Origin: a bacterium
GTDB lineage: Bacteria > Sumerlaeota > Sumerlaeia > SLMS01 > JAHLLQ01
Length of the DNA stretch: 64,000 nucleotides
Assembly (NCBI GenBank): GCA_020444065.1
Contig: JAHLLQ010000004.1
Location: forward strand, 1-64,000
Reading direction: 5' to 3'
Part shown: one piece after another, positions 42,919 through 52,185 of the stretch
Numbering within the stretch: the first letter of the stretch is position 1
Layout of the letters: each line of letters opens with the position of its first letter
Notes under the pieces: model-generated
Database searches by the model: none
What the model was told of the DNA's origin: nothing
Seen by the model: the letters and a program-made list of their open reading frames with translations, nothing else
Made by a program: the position numbers and the translations under genes

Positions 42919-43830
42919 ATGGGCAAGGGATCATCCATCACCTTCTCGATCGTCATTGTTTCGCTGAACGGGCGCCAGCGGCTGGCTTTGCCGTTGGAGG
43001 CGCTGCGGCGCTGCGACCCGGTCCCGTTCGAGACGATCGTTGTGGATAATGGCTCGACCGACGGCACCAGCGAGTTCGTCGCCGCCGAGTGTCCGGAGGC
43101 GATTCTTGTTCGCTCGCCGCACAACCTGGGGTTCGCCGGCGGGAATAACCTCGGCGTCCTGAACGCCCGGGGCGACGTGGTGATCCTGCTCAATGACGAC
43201 ACGGAGCCCGATCCGGACTGGCTGGCGCCGCTGGCGGAGGCCTTCGCCGCGGACCCGAAGCTTGGGATCGCCGGCTGTCGGTTGCTTTATCCGGGGCGTG
43301 AGACGATCCAGCACCTCGGCGGCGTCATCCACCCGAACGGGCTGACGAATCACATCGATTACGGCGTGCCGGTGGCCGAGCAGACGATCCACGAACCGAC
43401 CGATATGAACTATGTCACCGGAGCGGCGATGGCGATTCGCCGCCGCGCAATCGGACGGATTGGGTTGCTCGACGAGGGATTCTGGCCGATCTATTTCGAG
43501 GAGATCGATTACTGCACGCGCGCCTGGCGGGCGGGCTGGAAGGTCCGCGTTTTTCCGACGTCGACAGTGATCCATCACGAATCCCAGACGACCGAGCGGC
43601 TGAGTCGCCGTTTCCTGACCATGTACAATCGCAATCGCTGGCGTTACTTGTTGAAGAACCGGCGTGGTCTGGACCTGCTGCGGGCGATCCGCGCGGAAGG
43701 TCGCTGGATAGCGCAGAATGCTCCGTGGGATAATCTGTGGTCGTGCGCGCGAGCGTACGCCTGGGCGGCGATCCAGTGGCGCGAGATTCAGGCCGCCGTG
43801 CGCCGCGAAGGGAAGCGTTCTCATGGCTGA
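42919..43830 (+). CDS. Glycosyltransferase family 2 (rhamnosyltransferase-like)
   Basis: 303 residues. GT-A fold: 'FSIVIVSLNGR' strand, 'VVDNGSTDGT' nucleotide loop, 'NLGFAGGNNLG', DXD-like 'LLNDDTEPDPDW', and 'FFEEIDYCTRAWRAGW' with the catalytic-base region. This is the WcaE/RfbF-like GT2 branch adding sugars to surface polysaccharides on the cytosolic face. Start ATG 42919 precedes the GT2 homology directly. The stop overlaps the next glycosyltransferase by 8 nt. Confidence 0.9.
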   Translation: MGKGSSITFSIVIVSLNGRQRLALPLEALRRCDPVPFETIVVDNGSTDGTSEFVAAECPEAILVRSPHNLGFAGGNNLGVLNARGDVVILLNDDTEPDPDWLAPLAEAFAADPKLGIAGCRLLYPGRETIQHLGGVIHPNGLTNHIDYGVPVAEQTIHEPTDMNYVTGAAMAIRRRAIGRIGLLDEGFWPIYFEEIDYCTRAWRAGWKVRVFPTSTVIHHESQTTERLSRRFLTMYNRNRWRYLLKNRRGLDLLRAIRAEGRWIAQNAPWDNLWSCARAYAWAAIQWREIQAAVRREGKRSHG

Positions 43831-45277
43831 GATTCTAGTCGTTGCGGCCGGGCCGTTGCTCGAAGAGGCCGGCACGACGCAGATCAGCGGACAGTGCATG
43901 CGCACGTCGCATTTCATCGAGCCGATGAAAGCCGCCGGCCACCAGGTTCGGCTGCTGACGGTTCCGATTCCCGGCGCCAGCGATCCGGACGACCGCTGCT
44001 CGGTGGAGAAGCGCCGCTACAAGGATCTGCTTTACTACAAGGCATTCACAAGCCACGACGAAGCGTACATCATCAACGCGTTGCGCAGCGTGCTGCACAA
44101 ATCGAATTTCGACGCCGTCGTCGGCATCAACGCGTATCCGGCATACCTCGTCGCGCAGGCCGCGCCTGAACTGCCTTTCTGGGCAGACCTGTATGGTTGG
44201 ACGATGGCGGAGGGACAGACGCGCGCCGCTCTCGTGAACAGCGACCGGTACTACGATCACTTCTGGCGTCTGGAGGTCGCGGCGCTTCTGGCGGCGGATC
44301 GCTTCTCGACGGCAAGCGCACGCCAGGGCAATGCGCTGTACGGCGAGTTGGCAATGGTGGGGCGGCTGAATCGCCACACGTTCGATTGGCCGTTTGCGAC
44401 GACGATCCCGACGGCGACTTCGCCGATCTACGATCAACTGCAACGCACGCGCAAGACGCCGCCGGCCCTGGCAGATAAGGTGCCCGACGACGCGCACATG
44501 ATACTGTGGAGCGGCGGCTTCAATACTTGGACCGACGTGGACTTGCTGGCGGAATCTTTCCGGAGCGCCATGGAGGCCAATCCCAACATCCACCTGGTCG
44601 CGACCGGTGGCGCGGTGGTTGGGCACGACGACAAGTCTTACGTGCGCTTTCAGAAGTTGGCGGCGGAGCAGTTGCCTGCCGATCGAGTTCATTTGCTGGG
44701 CTGGGTGGAAACCGAACTGGTCGTCGCGTTGCATGCCCGCGCGGACGTTGGGATCAACGTGGATTGCCGCAACACGGAAACCCACTTCGGCGCGCGCACG
44801 CGACTGACGCACATGATGGGCGCGGGCCTTCCGGTCCTGACAACTCGCGGCACCGAGATCGCCGAGTGGATCGAGGAGAATCGCGCCGGCGAAGTCGTGG
44901 CCAGCGGCGACGTGGCGGCATTCGCCGATGCGTTGATCGACAGCGCTGCCGATCCGAATCGGTGGCAGCGCCGCGCCCAGCGCGCCCGCAAACGCGTCCG
45001 CGAGGCCTTCGACCCGCAGCAGACGCTGGCGGATTTCCTGGAGTGGTGCGGAGAGCCGAAATGGGCTCCTGACCGGGACCCCCGGTTGACCCGGCGCCGT
45101 GGGGCGCGCAAGGCTGGTCCCGATCTGGCGGAAGACGTCGAGGCGCTGCTGTGGGCGCGCCTGAAGGTCGAAGGCCAGGTTGGGCCGCTGCTGACAGACC
45201 GTGAATCTCTGCGCCGGCTGCGCGCGAAGTGGCCCTTGCGCCTGTGGCGCTCGATCAAGTCTCGCCTGAAAGGCTGA
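43823..45277 (+). CDS. Putative GT-B glycosyltransferase (uncommon family, paralogue of 54862-56157)
   Basis: 484 residues with a GT-B-like layout. N-terminal 'EILVVAAGPLLEEAG' Rossmann, middle 'FWADLYGWTMAE' and 'DRFSTASARQGNALYGELAMVGR'. The C-terminal half has 'MILWSGGFNTWTDVDLL', 'HLLGWVETE' and 'GINVDCRNTETHFGARTRLTHMM', resembling the donor-binding part of GT4. Shared motifs with the protein at 54.9 kb (W-x-D-L-x-G...A-E; D-x-F-S...Q...G-x-L...G-R) show they are related. Donor and acceptor unknown. Part of the GT2-GT-PpiC cluster. Confidence 0.78.
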   Translation: MAEILVVAAGPLLEEAGTTQISGQCMRTSHFIEPMKAAGHQVRLLTVPIPGASDPDDRCSVEKRRYKDLLYYKAFTSHDEAYIINALRSVLHKSNFDAVVGINAYPAYLVAQAAPELPFWADLYGWTMAEGQTRAALVNSDRYYDHFWRLEVAALLAADRFSTASARQGNALYGELAMVGRLNRHTFDWPFATTIPTATSPIYDQLQRTRKTPPALADKVPDDAHMILWSGGFNTWTDVDLLAESFRSAMEANPNIHLVATGGAVVGHDDKSYVRFQKLAAEQLPADRVHLLGWVETELVVALHARADVGINVDCRNTETHFGARTRLTHMMGAGLPVLTTRGTEIAEWIEENRAGEVVASGDVAAFADALIDSAADPNRWQRRAQRARKRVREAFDPQQTLADFLEWCGEPKWAPDRDPRLTRRRGARKAGPDLAEDVEALLWARLKVEGQVGPLLTDRESLRRLRAKWPLRLWRSIKSRLKG

Positions 45278-45283
45278 CGAACG

Positions 45284-47113
45284 ATGAAGAAGTTCCCGAC
45301 ACTGCGAACAATCTGGCCGCTGATGGCCGCGATCATTTTGCTGGTTTCGACGGCGCCTGCCGCGGATTCGGACCTGGCATTCTTGAGGGACACGTGGCGT
45401 CCGGATCCGGATGCGGTGATTGCCGTGGCCAGCGATCGGGCGATCAGCGAACTCGACGTCTACTTGTGGCAGCTCATCGTCTCCGCCGATCCGTTGATCG
45501 TGAAGGACTGGCAGGAAGCCATCACCGCCGGCCGCACGAATCAGTTGCGAGACATTGAGAGAGCCGTTCGTCAAATCATCGAGTACCGCGCGCTGGCGCA
45601 ACTGCCCGAAGGGCGTAAGGCTCTCAGTGCGGATACACTCGCAAAGGGCACGCGCATCTATGCCGCGCCGGGCGCGAAGTATGTGCTGACCGATGAACTG
45701 ATCATGTTGTCGCTAGAGATCTCACCGATCGATATCGCGCACTACTACCGCACACACGAATCGGAATTCCTTCGCCCCGCTGAAGTCGATGTGCGTCGCC
45801 TTCGCATTCCATTTCCGGAGAACATGACTGAAACCGCGCGGCAGGAGATCTTCCGCACCGCTCAATCATTGCGTCAGCGTGCGGTCAGCCAGGGCGGATT
45901 GCTTCCTCTGCTGAGAGAGTATCCCGAGTATCAGCTCGATCGTCCCGTCGATGGGTTGAAGACGGTGACGGCGACCGGCAGCGAAGTGGACCCGCGTGTT
46001 CGCGAACGCATCTTCGAATTGGCAACTGCAGAGATCAGCACCCCGATCCAAACGCCGAACGGTTTGCTGTTGGTGGAAATCGTAGAACGTCGCGCAGGAA
46101 AAGCCCAGCCGATCACCGACGTGCAGGATCAGATTCGCGAGAAACTGCGCGCGCAGTTCCTGCCACAGCAGTATCAGTATCAACTGGCCGAAGCGAGCGC
46201 GAAGGCTCACCCGATCAATCGTGCCGCGCGTTTTCCCTACATGGACGACGAAGCGGAAATCCTGCGCGTGCGGCAGTTCTTCCTGAACAAGGGCGAGTAC
46301 GCTGACCTTTTCCCCGAACGCGTTCTAGCGGAAGGCCGTGTGCCCGGCGCGCTGTTCCCTCACGTGCAGGAAATTGTCACGGGCGAAGTGATCACGCAGC
46401 GGCTCGAGGAGATGGTACTCGAACGTGAAGAGGCATATCGCATCGCGAAGGAAATGGGCAGGGACCTGACGCTGGCCGCACAAGCACTTCGTGTTCGTCG
46501 CGCGTTGGTGCAACCCACGGACGAACAGATCACCAAGTACCTGATGGCACACCGTTCCGAGCTGTTGCCGGAGCCGCAAGTGACCCTGTGGCGCATCGAT
46601 GTCGCGCCGCGCAACGAGGACTCGATCCGCGCTTCCGCGCTTCGCAATCTCACACCGCAGATGATGAGCTACCTGCGCGAGCAGTTGACTGTCGCGGAGC
46701 AGCAACTAAGCGAGCGTGCCGCGATCACCGGCGACTCGATCTACGCCACGCCCAGTGTCGTTCTGCGTCGCGTGCCCCAGCCGGAAGATTCGCGTCTGCG
46801 CTTGCGCTACAACAAGCTCGAAGCGATGGAGGGGTCGGCCGTGAAGCGGGACTTCGGATTGGATCCGCAGTCATTGCGCGCCGGCGTTTTCACCGATCCG
46901 CGTGCCCAGGCGGACGGCACCGTCAGCGCCTTCTACATCGAGCGCATCGACATGCCGCCATCGCTCGACAACGACCAACTTCGTGCACGCGCAAGCCTCG
47001 ACTTCATCCTCGAAACCGCGCGCGAACCAGGCGTCGCCGCCGTTCGTCAGATGGATCAAAGCGGTGCCTTGAAATGGAACATCCCCGTCGAGGGTGTGTA
47101 CAATACGCCCTGA
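45284..47113 (+). CDS. PpiC/SurA-type peptidyl-prolyl isomerase, exported
   Basis: 609 residues with a signal peptide (~1-27, 'ILLVSTAPAAD'). A SurA-like N-terminal helical region is followed by a parvulin domain around 155-290 ('DIAHYYRTHESEFLRPAEVDVRRLRI' in parts; 'IFELATAEISTPIQTPNGLLLVEIVER'). A second half carries a weaker repeat of the same plan ('ITKYLMAHRSELLPEPQVTLWRIDV'). Expected to help fold outer-membrane or surface proteins in the periplasm. It starts 6 nt after the glycosyltransferase stop. The duplication within the chain is my reading of the similar 'I-x-x-Y...F/L-L-P-E/R-x-x-V' segments. Confidence 0.75.
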   Translation: MKKFPTLRTIWPLMAAIILLVSTAPAADSDLAFLRDTWRPDPDAVIAVASDRAISELDVYLWQLIVSADPLIVKDWQEAITAGRTNQLRDIERAVRQIIEYRALAQLPEGRKALSADTLAKGTRIYAAPGAKYVLTDELIMLSLEISPIDIAHYYRTHESEFLRPAEVDVRRLRIPFPENMTETARQEIFRTAQSLRQRAVSQGGLLPLLREYPEYQLDRPVDGLKTVTATGSEVDPRVRERIFELATAEISTPIQTPNGLLLVEIVERRAGKAQPITDVQDQIREKLRAQFLPQQYQYQLAEASAKAHPINRAARFPYMDDEAEILRVRQFFLNKGEYADLFPERVLAEGRVPGALFPHVQEIVTGEVITQRLEEMVLEREEAYRIAKEMGRDLTLAAQALRVRRALVQPTDEQITKYLMAHRSELLPEPQVTLWRIDVAPRNEDSIRASALRNLTPQMMSYLREQLTVAEQQLSERAAITGDSIYATPSVVLRRVPQPEDSRLRLRYNKLEAMEGSAVKRDFGLDPQSLRAGVFTDPRAQADGTVSAFYIERIDMPPSLDNDQLRARASLDFILETAREPGVAAVRQMDQSGALKWNIPVEGVYNTP

Positions 47114-47181
47114 TCTCACCGCTCTTGCGTAAGACTGTTTTGAGAACCATCCCCGCTTGACGCTTCGACCTGCGTTGACGA

Positions 47182-47619
47182 ATGTCAACCATGGCACGAG
47201 ATTTCGCGAATCGCCGAGTGAAGCTGCTGGCCCTGGCGGGGCTGGCGGTTGTTGTGCTCGCCGCCGGGCTCGCAACGTGGCGATACATCGCGTATAACCT
47301 GTGGGCGGAACGCGATGCGGCGAGCCTGACGCCCTACTCGATCGTTCTCGTCGGGGAGGGCGCGGCGCCTTCGTCCGAGACGGCGGCGCTCGATGAGGAA
47401 GTCATTCGCTACAACTCGCGCGGCCGGCTCGTTGCGCACTTGTCGCGCAGCGAATATCGCCGTTCACTCACTGGCAAACAGGTCTGGGTGAAGATCTATC
47501 TGGAGACGCAGTTGCCGAAAGACCCGACTGTCGTCGAGCCCATCAAGTTGATGAACACGCTCGAACGCCGCAAAGGCGAATGGCATGTTACGCACACCAC
47601 GGTTCTAACGATCCCGTAG
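47182..47619 (+). CDS. Hypothetical membrane-anchored protein
   Basis: 145 residues: one N-terminal transmembrane helix (~14-33) and an extracytoplasmic domain with alternating beta-like segments ('YSIVLVGEG', 'QVWVKIYLET', 'WHVTHTTVLTI'). No family recognised. Start ATG 47182, alternative ATG 47191. It follows the PpiC-like gene by 68 nt and ends 15 nt before the convergent dnaX stop. Confidence 0.6.
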   Translation: MSTMARDFANRRVKLLALAGLAVVVLAAGLATWRYIAYNLWAERDAASLTPYSIVLVGEGAAPSSETAALDEEVIRYNSRGRLVAHLSRSEYRRSLTGKQVWVKIYLETQLPKDPTVVEPIKLMNTLERRKGEWHVTHTTVLTIP

Positions 47620-47634
47620 ACATTTTGAAAGAGA

Positions 47635-49524
47635 CTACGCCTCGGCGACTTTTTCGCCGTTGAAGTGCGTGGGCTGCACGTTGAAGTGGCGCTCGACCAG
47701 TTCGCATGCTTCGCGGAACTCGGGGAACTTCTCGCGCGCTTCGTCGAGCGTCATCGGCTTCGACAGCGCCGGCGCCGCAACGGGCTCCGGCGGAGCATTG
47801 AGCGTCGTCTGCATCGCAAGATCGACCGGCTCTTCTTCGTACTCTTCGTAGTAATCCTCTTCGATCGGCGGGGGAGCGTCGGGCTCCATCACGGAAACCG
47901 GCGTGGGTGCGGGGGCGACTTCTTCCACGCTGATATGCGGCACAAGCCCGCGGCGCCAGATTGCGCGCGCGGCTTCGCGAACTCCGCCAAAGATCTCCGG
48001 CCGTTCCATCTGCTGGCGCATGGCGCGATCGCCGGCGCTCAGTTCGATGAAGAGCTTGCTCTCGGTGACTTCGACTAGGCGCGCGTTGCGAATCACCCCC
48101 TGGATTGTCGGCGCGACTTTCCCGAGCCGCTCCACCAGCGCCGTCCAGCGATCGCCGTCGGTCGTCGGAATGGCTTCCGGTTCCGGATACTCGGGTTCGA
48201 GCTCCGGCGCGGCTTCGCGCATCAGCGCCGCGGCGGGCTGGGAGCTGCGCTGCGCGCGGGGTTGCTGCGGAGATGTCGACTTGCCGGGCGCCGTCGAGCC
48301 CGGCCGGCTCGGAGCAGCCGTGCCGCGTCGGGCAGACGCGCCGCCTCCACCGCCACTGCCATCGGGACCGTCCGGGTCGCCGCCTAGCCGCGCGTCGATC
48401 ACCAGCCGAGGATCGATCGCCGTCAGCTTGATCAGCACAAACTCCAACAGGAATCGCGGCGGCGCCGCGCCACGCATCCGTTCTTCCAGGTCGAGGAACT
48501 GCTGGATGCAATTCAGCAGGTACTGCAGGCTCGCTTTCTCCAGCAGCTTCTTCAATTCTTCCGATTGCGCATCCGCCACGCGCACCAGTTCGCCGGTGCC
48601 GCCGACTTTCATCAGCATCGCATCGCGCAGGAAACTCAGGAACATCTTCACGAACCGGCTCAGATCGCGGCCGCGATCCACCAGGTCGCCGACGATCTCC
48701 AGGCACGCCTTTGTGTCGCGTTCGATCAGCGCCGTGATCAGTCGCGTGAACAGATCGCTCTCGACCACGCCCAGCAGCGACCGCACGTCCTCCAGTGTCA
48801 CTTCCTCCGGCGACAGCGAGATCAACTGGTCCAGCAACACCTGCGCGTCGCGCAGACCGCCCTCGCACGCCAGCGCGATCGCCGTCAGCACCTGCACGCG
48901 CTCGTCCTCGCGCACCGTCACCTTCTCGCGATCGAGAATCTCACCCAGGTTTGCCACGATGTCCGGCACGCTGATGCGCTCGAAGTTGCAGCGCCGACAG
49001 CGCGAAATCACCGTATCCGGCAACTTCTCCGGGTTGGTCGTGGCCAGAATGAAGACGACATGCGGCGGCGGCTCCTCCAGGCTCTTCAGCAGCGCGTTGA
49101 AGGAGTGGTTCGACAGCATGTGGACTTCGTCGATGATGTAGACCTTGTAGCGCGCGCTGAAGGGCGCACGGCGCAGGCCTTCGAGCAACTCGCGCGTCTG
49201 TTCGACCTTCGTGTAGGTGGCGGCGTCGACCTCGATCACATCCAGCGCGGTGCCTTCGGCGATTTCCAGGCAATGATGGCACTTGCCGCAAGGCGCCGTC
49301 GTTGGGCCGTGCTCGCAATTCAGCGCCTTCGCGAAGATGCGCGCCATGGACGTCTTGCCCGTCCCGCGCGGCCCGCAGAAGAGGTACCCGTGCCCGATGC
49401 GGCCATCCTCGATTTCGTTGTGCAGCACCTGCACAACGGCGCGCTGGCCCACCACGTCCTTGAAGACCTGGGGCCGATACCGGCGTGCGATGACGACATA
49501 ATCCGAACGAGAACCATCAGCCAT
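47635..49524 (-). CDS. dnaX: DNA polymerase III subunit gamma/tau
   Basis: 629 residues. Clamp-loader AAA+ ATPase: 'ARRYRPQVFKDVVGQ', Walker A 'GPRGTGKTS', zinc module with 'CEHGP..CGKCHHC', Walker B 'YIIDEVHML', sensor 1 'ATTNPEKLP' and SRC motif 'ISRCRR'. The C-terminal third is a Pro/Gly/Ala-rich linker (~370-450), then a tau-like domain ('WTALVERLGKVAP'), an acidic EDYYEEYEEE segment and a short closing domain. Recombination-mediator recR is not next to it. Confidence 0.95.
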   Translation of the reverse strand: MADGSRSDYVVIARRYRPQVFKDVVGQRAVVQVLHNEIEDGRIGHGYLFCGPRGTGKTSMARIFAKALNCEHGPTTAPCGKCHHCLEIAEGTALDVIEVDAATYTKVEQTRELLEGLRRAPFSARYKVYIIDEVHMLSNHSFNALLKSLEEPPPHVVFILATTNPEKLPDTVISRCRRCNFERISVPDIVANLGEILDREKVTVREDERVQVLTAIALACEGGLRDAQVLLDQLISLSPEEVTLEDVRSLLGVVESDLFTRLITALIERDTKACLEIVGDLVDRGRDLSRFVKMFLSFLRDAMLMKVGGTGELVRVADAQSEELKKLLEKASLQYLLNCIQQFLDLEERMRGAAPPRFLLEFVLIKLTAIDPRLVIDARLGGDPDGPDGSGGGGGASARRGTAAPSRPGSTAPGKSTSPQQPRAQRSSQPAAALMREAAPELEPEYPEPEAIPTTDGDRWTALVERLGKVAPTIQGVIRNARLVEVTESKLFIELSAGDRAMRQQMERPEIFGGVREAARAIWRRGLVPHISVEEVAPAPTPVSVMEPDAPPPIEEDYYEEYEEEPVDLAMQTTLNAPPEPVAAPALSKPMTLDEAREKFPEFREACELVERHFNVQPTHFNGEKVAEA

Positions 49525-49595
49525 GAGAAGGGGACTCCCGGGAACGAGCTAACGGCCAGTGTGCGCAGCGGGCCCGGGATGGTCAACGGCATTGT

Positions 49596-50450
49596 TTATG
49601 TTTTTTCTTCGCCCTTTTCGGGATCGTCGAGATCGTGGACTGATCTCTCAATCGGGACGCCGAAGGTAAGAAGGAGCCTCTCCCTGTCCAAGAGTGGAGA
49701 CAGGAGTACAGTTCGAATTCCTTCGTCTAATGGTATTGTTCTGGAGTCTCTCCTTCGGTACGTGTACGCGCCTATGTGAATGCTTTGCTTGTCAGGCGAC
49801 TTGGGTTTTTCAGAGAGAGATACCCACTTTGCTCCAGAGTGAATCCCGATTCGTAAGACAGTCTGCAGGACTCGGACATTTGTGTTCTCAGAAAACGAGA
49901 TCACGAACTCCTGAGGCCTGCCGCCGTAAGTTGATGTCGAACCAAACGAACTGGCAACTGATAAGCCTGTGTCCAACAGCATTTGCCGAATTTGATCATG
50001 CGATTCAAGAAGATCATTTACGTGGATTCCTATTTCCTGCTTCGCCACAGTTAGTAGGGATTCTGGCAGCCTTGTGATCTCATCTCGAGGTGACATGGAT
50101 GACTTGATTGAACGGGTGGTGCCTTCTGCAGTAGCTAATTGAGGGGCCCCTCGTATGTCTCCTGTGACTTCCTCTACTCTGTTTTCGTAAGTGTTGAAGT
50201 GCTCATCCGTTGAAAACTGACCTCGAAACCGAACCAAGGCCACGATAGTGCCGATAGGGTCCAAAATCGCGATGCCCACCGATGCCCAAACCAGAATATT
50301 CGACAAGGATGGCGATCGTATCTGGCATGCAGTGATGAGAAACGCAACTACGCTGATCACGCTGAATATCTGCACGGCAGCAAGTAATTGCAGCGGTTTT
50401 TCAACAGTGCCTGCATCCAAGTTCAGTGAACGAGATAGTCTCTCAAACAC
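49596..50450 (-). CDS. Orphan membrane protein of unknown function in a low-GC patch
   Basis: 284 residues from GTG 50450 (AGGAGA upstream). Two hydrophobic helices near the N-terminus (~22-45 and ~52-72) are followed by a long soluble region (~75-284) containing 'LPESLLTVAKQEIGIHVNDLL' (in parts) and 'FVISFSENTNV'. I recognise no domain. Base composition is clearly more AT-rich and codon choice less GC-biased than dnaX or the genes beyond, suggesting horizontal acquisition. It lies upstream of dnaX on the same strand with a 71-nt gap. Confidence 0.65.
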   Translation of the reverse strand: MFERLSRSLNLDAGTVEKPLQLLAAVQIFSVISVVAFLITACQIRSPSLSNILVWASVGIAILDPIGTIVALVRFRGQFSTDEHFNTYENRVEEVTGDIRGAPQLATAEGTTRSIKSSMSPRDEITRLPESLLTVAKQEIGIHVNDLLESHDQIRQMLLDTGLSVASSFGSTSTYGGRPQEFVISFSENTNVRVLQTVLRIGIHSGAKWVSLSEKPKSPDKQSIHIGAYTYRRRDSRTIPLDEGIRTVLLSPLLDRERLLLTFGVPIERSVHDLDDPEKGEEKT

Positions 50451-50771
50451 GGGATCGTCTTCTCTCCTTTGTCTGGCAGTTCCTCTGGAGTGAAGATCGT
50501 GTCAGTTTGCAGGAGGTGCAATCGGATTCAACAATCATCCATCCGGGGTGGGATATGTCTGAGGAAGTAGAGAGTCTTCTTTCCGGCACTCGATTCCCCC
50601 ATCCCCTTGTGGAAATACTGCCATAAACGCCCATCTCTGCTAGACATGGTCCAAATCGAGTGGCAGACTACTTGGTAAAGATACAGAAGATCTTTACGCG
50701 TGCTTGGTCCGAGTTTTTTCTAGCCGGAGGAGGAGGTCCACAAACCAGGATATCTGCTCGGAGGGAGCAAT
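50451..50771. other. Intergenic low-GC region with a small hairpin
   Basis: 321 bases between the divergent orphan and RibD-like genes. No gene is supported. Contains a perfect 8-bp inverted repeat GTAAAGAT (50675-50682) / ATCTTTAC (50690-50697) with a 7-nt loop. A GGAGG near 50728 is too far from the next start to be its ribosome binding site; GGAGGGAGC lies at about 50760-50768. Confidence 0.5.
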
Positions 50772-51587
50772 ATGGAAAGACCGCGCGTAATCGTGCATAC
50801 CGTGGCGTCTGTGGATGGCCGGGTGCCGCCCGAAACGGGTCGGCCCGGGTCGGGAGAACCGGACGATCCGAAATGGACGCGCATCTGGCACCCCAATGGG
50901 AGCCGCGAGGAGTGCATGGCCCGTCTGGTGGCCAAGTTCCAACCTCAGGTTCTGCTGGAGTGCTGCAGCCTGTTTGTCGACGAGGAGCGTCCGCCACGGC
51001 CGCTGAAGCCGTCGACGTCCAAACTCACCGATCTCTATCGCGATTTCCTGCCCGAAGAGGTGATGAACGCCCCCGATCACAAGGGGTGGTTCGCCGCCGT
51101 CGACAGTGGCGGGCGTCTGCGGGATGGGATGAAGGAACCCCCCGGCTGGCCGGGCTGGCGCGCTATTCATATCGTCAGCCACAGCGTTCAGGCGGAGTAC
51201 CTGGAGTTCCTGCACCACGAACGCATCCCGTACCTGATGGCGGGCGAGCGTCACGTGCACTTGGGCCGCGCACTGAAGAAGCTGCGCAGTAAGTTGGGCG
51301 CAGAATGCGTCGTGTGCGCCACGTGCACGAAACTGCCCGGGCACTTGCTGCACTCGGGACTCGTCGACGAGATCAGCATCGTGGTGTTGCCGACGATTCT
51401 CGGCGGTCCGGAAACACCGACGGTGGTGCGGGCAGAGGATCTCCAGGAAGACGAGCGTCCGTTCATGCTGCGTCTGATCGGGGCAGATCCCGAGGATGGC
51501 GGCCGCGTGCGGCTGCGCTACGAAGTTCTCGGCGTCCAGCACCCGGAGATCGCGGAAGAAGCACTGGCCGCGGCCGGCGCGAAGTAA
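50772..51587 (+). CDS. RibD C-terminal/dihydrofolate-reductase-like protein
   Basis: 271 residues starting ATG 50772 with GGAGGGAGC just upstream. Reductase fold as in RibD C-terminal domains: 'VIVHTVASVDGRV' at the N-terminus (substrate strand), 'RAIHIVSHS', 'LGRALKKLRSKLGAECVVCATC' in parts, 'GLVDEISIVVLPTILGG' (characteristic RibD_C segment) and a closing 'RLRYEV' strand. No deaminase domain is attached and no riboflavin gene adjoins, so the substrate is uncertain. Confidence 0.82.
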   Translation: MERPRVIVHTVASVDGRVPPETGRPGSGEPDDPKWTRIWHPNGSREECMARLVAKFQPQVLLECCSLFVDEERPPRPLKPSTSKLTDLYRDFLPEEVMNAPDHKGWFAAVDSGGRLRDGMKEPPGWPGWRAIHIVSHSVQAEYLEFLHHERIPYLMAGERHVHLGRALKKLRSKLGAECVVCATCTKLPGHLLHSGLVDEISIVVLPTILGGPETPTVVRAEDLQEDERPFMLRLIGADPEDGGRVRLRYEVLGVQHPEIAEEALAAAGAK

Positions 51588-51724
51588 CACCGCCCGCAAG
51601 TCGGGTGAGCACAAGAAACTCGGTGGACCCTGTGGACCGAGGGTGATGGGGCAGTCTGCCCCCGTTGCTCGAGGCTGCCACAGGGTTCGCTTTTTCTGGG
51701 GGCGAAGGACAAGGGCGGAGGTTG

Positions 51725-51798
51725 GCAGGACTGCTCTTGGACAAGGATGTCCAAGTCACCTCGAGTGGGCGAGGATCGAGGACGATTACGAGCACGAG
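51725..51798 (+). repeat. 75-bp dispersed palindromic repeat, copy 1
   Basis: Begins 'gcaggactgctcttggaca' and contains the inverted repeat CTTGGACA-AGGA-TGTCCAAG, then 'tcacctcgagt' and a tail with 'acgagcacgag'. It is nearly identical to the stretch at 52186-52260. The two copies bracket the small gene at 51846-52181 in direct orientation. Confidence 0.88.
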
Positions 51799-51845
51799 AG
51801 GCGGCAGGGGCCGCTTTGAGGCCCGCATCATGCAATACCTTCGGC

Positions 51846-52181
51846 ATGATTCGCTTCTCTCGAACATTCTGGGTGCTGATACTACTGATATTCGTGACGC
51901 CGGGAATCTGGTTCACCGTTCAGACCGCAGAATCACAGAAGTCGAGGCGTGAATCGGCGATTCAACGCCGCGTTCGTAACGATTTCTTCGATACCGTCAG
52001 GGAGCGCTGCAATTCCCCGACGCCTGAGTGTCTGCAAAGTGTGTATGATTCGGACCCACGTTTTCAGGAGCGTCTCGAATTCATATTCTGCGACGATCGC
52101 ATCATTCTGGCGCAGAAGGGCGGGGGCGTGATATCCGAGATCGCCTGGCTTGATGGCGATGAGTGGCGGCACGAATACTAG
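51846..52181 (+). CDS. Small membrane-anchored protein between direct repeats
   Basis: 111 residues from ATG 51846. One N-terminal hydrophobic helix (~5-24, 'TFWVLILLIFVTPGIWFTV') is followed by a charged extracytoplasmic domain with three cysteines ('RERCNSPTPEC', 'FIFCDDR') and the end 'DEWRHEY'. No family recognised. The frame is open upstream to 51747 but that part overlaps repeat copy 1. Gene and flanking repeats together look like a cassette: copy 1 ends 47 nt before the start, copy 2 begins 4 nt after the stop. Confidence 0.6.
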   Translation: MIRFSRTFWVLILLIFVTPGIWFTVQTAESQKSRRESAIQRRVRNDFFDTVRERCNSPTPECLQSVYDSDPRFQERLEFIFCDDRIILAQKGGGVISEIAWLDGDEWRHEY

Positions 52182-52185
52182 GCGA

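Noticed and set aside
43835-45601. A 588-codon minus-strand open frame over the glycosyltransferase and PpiC-like genes
   Set aside because: It is a shadow of two plus-strand genes with recognisable motifs and adjacent starts and stops.
47588-48868. A 426-codon minus-strand frame overlapping dnaX
   Set aside because: It is an alternative frame of the dnaX C-terminal region giving an Arg/Ala-rich product. dnaX itself has all clamp-loader motifs.
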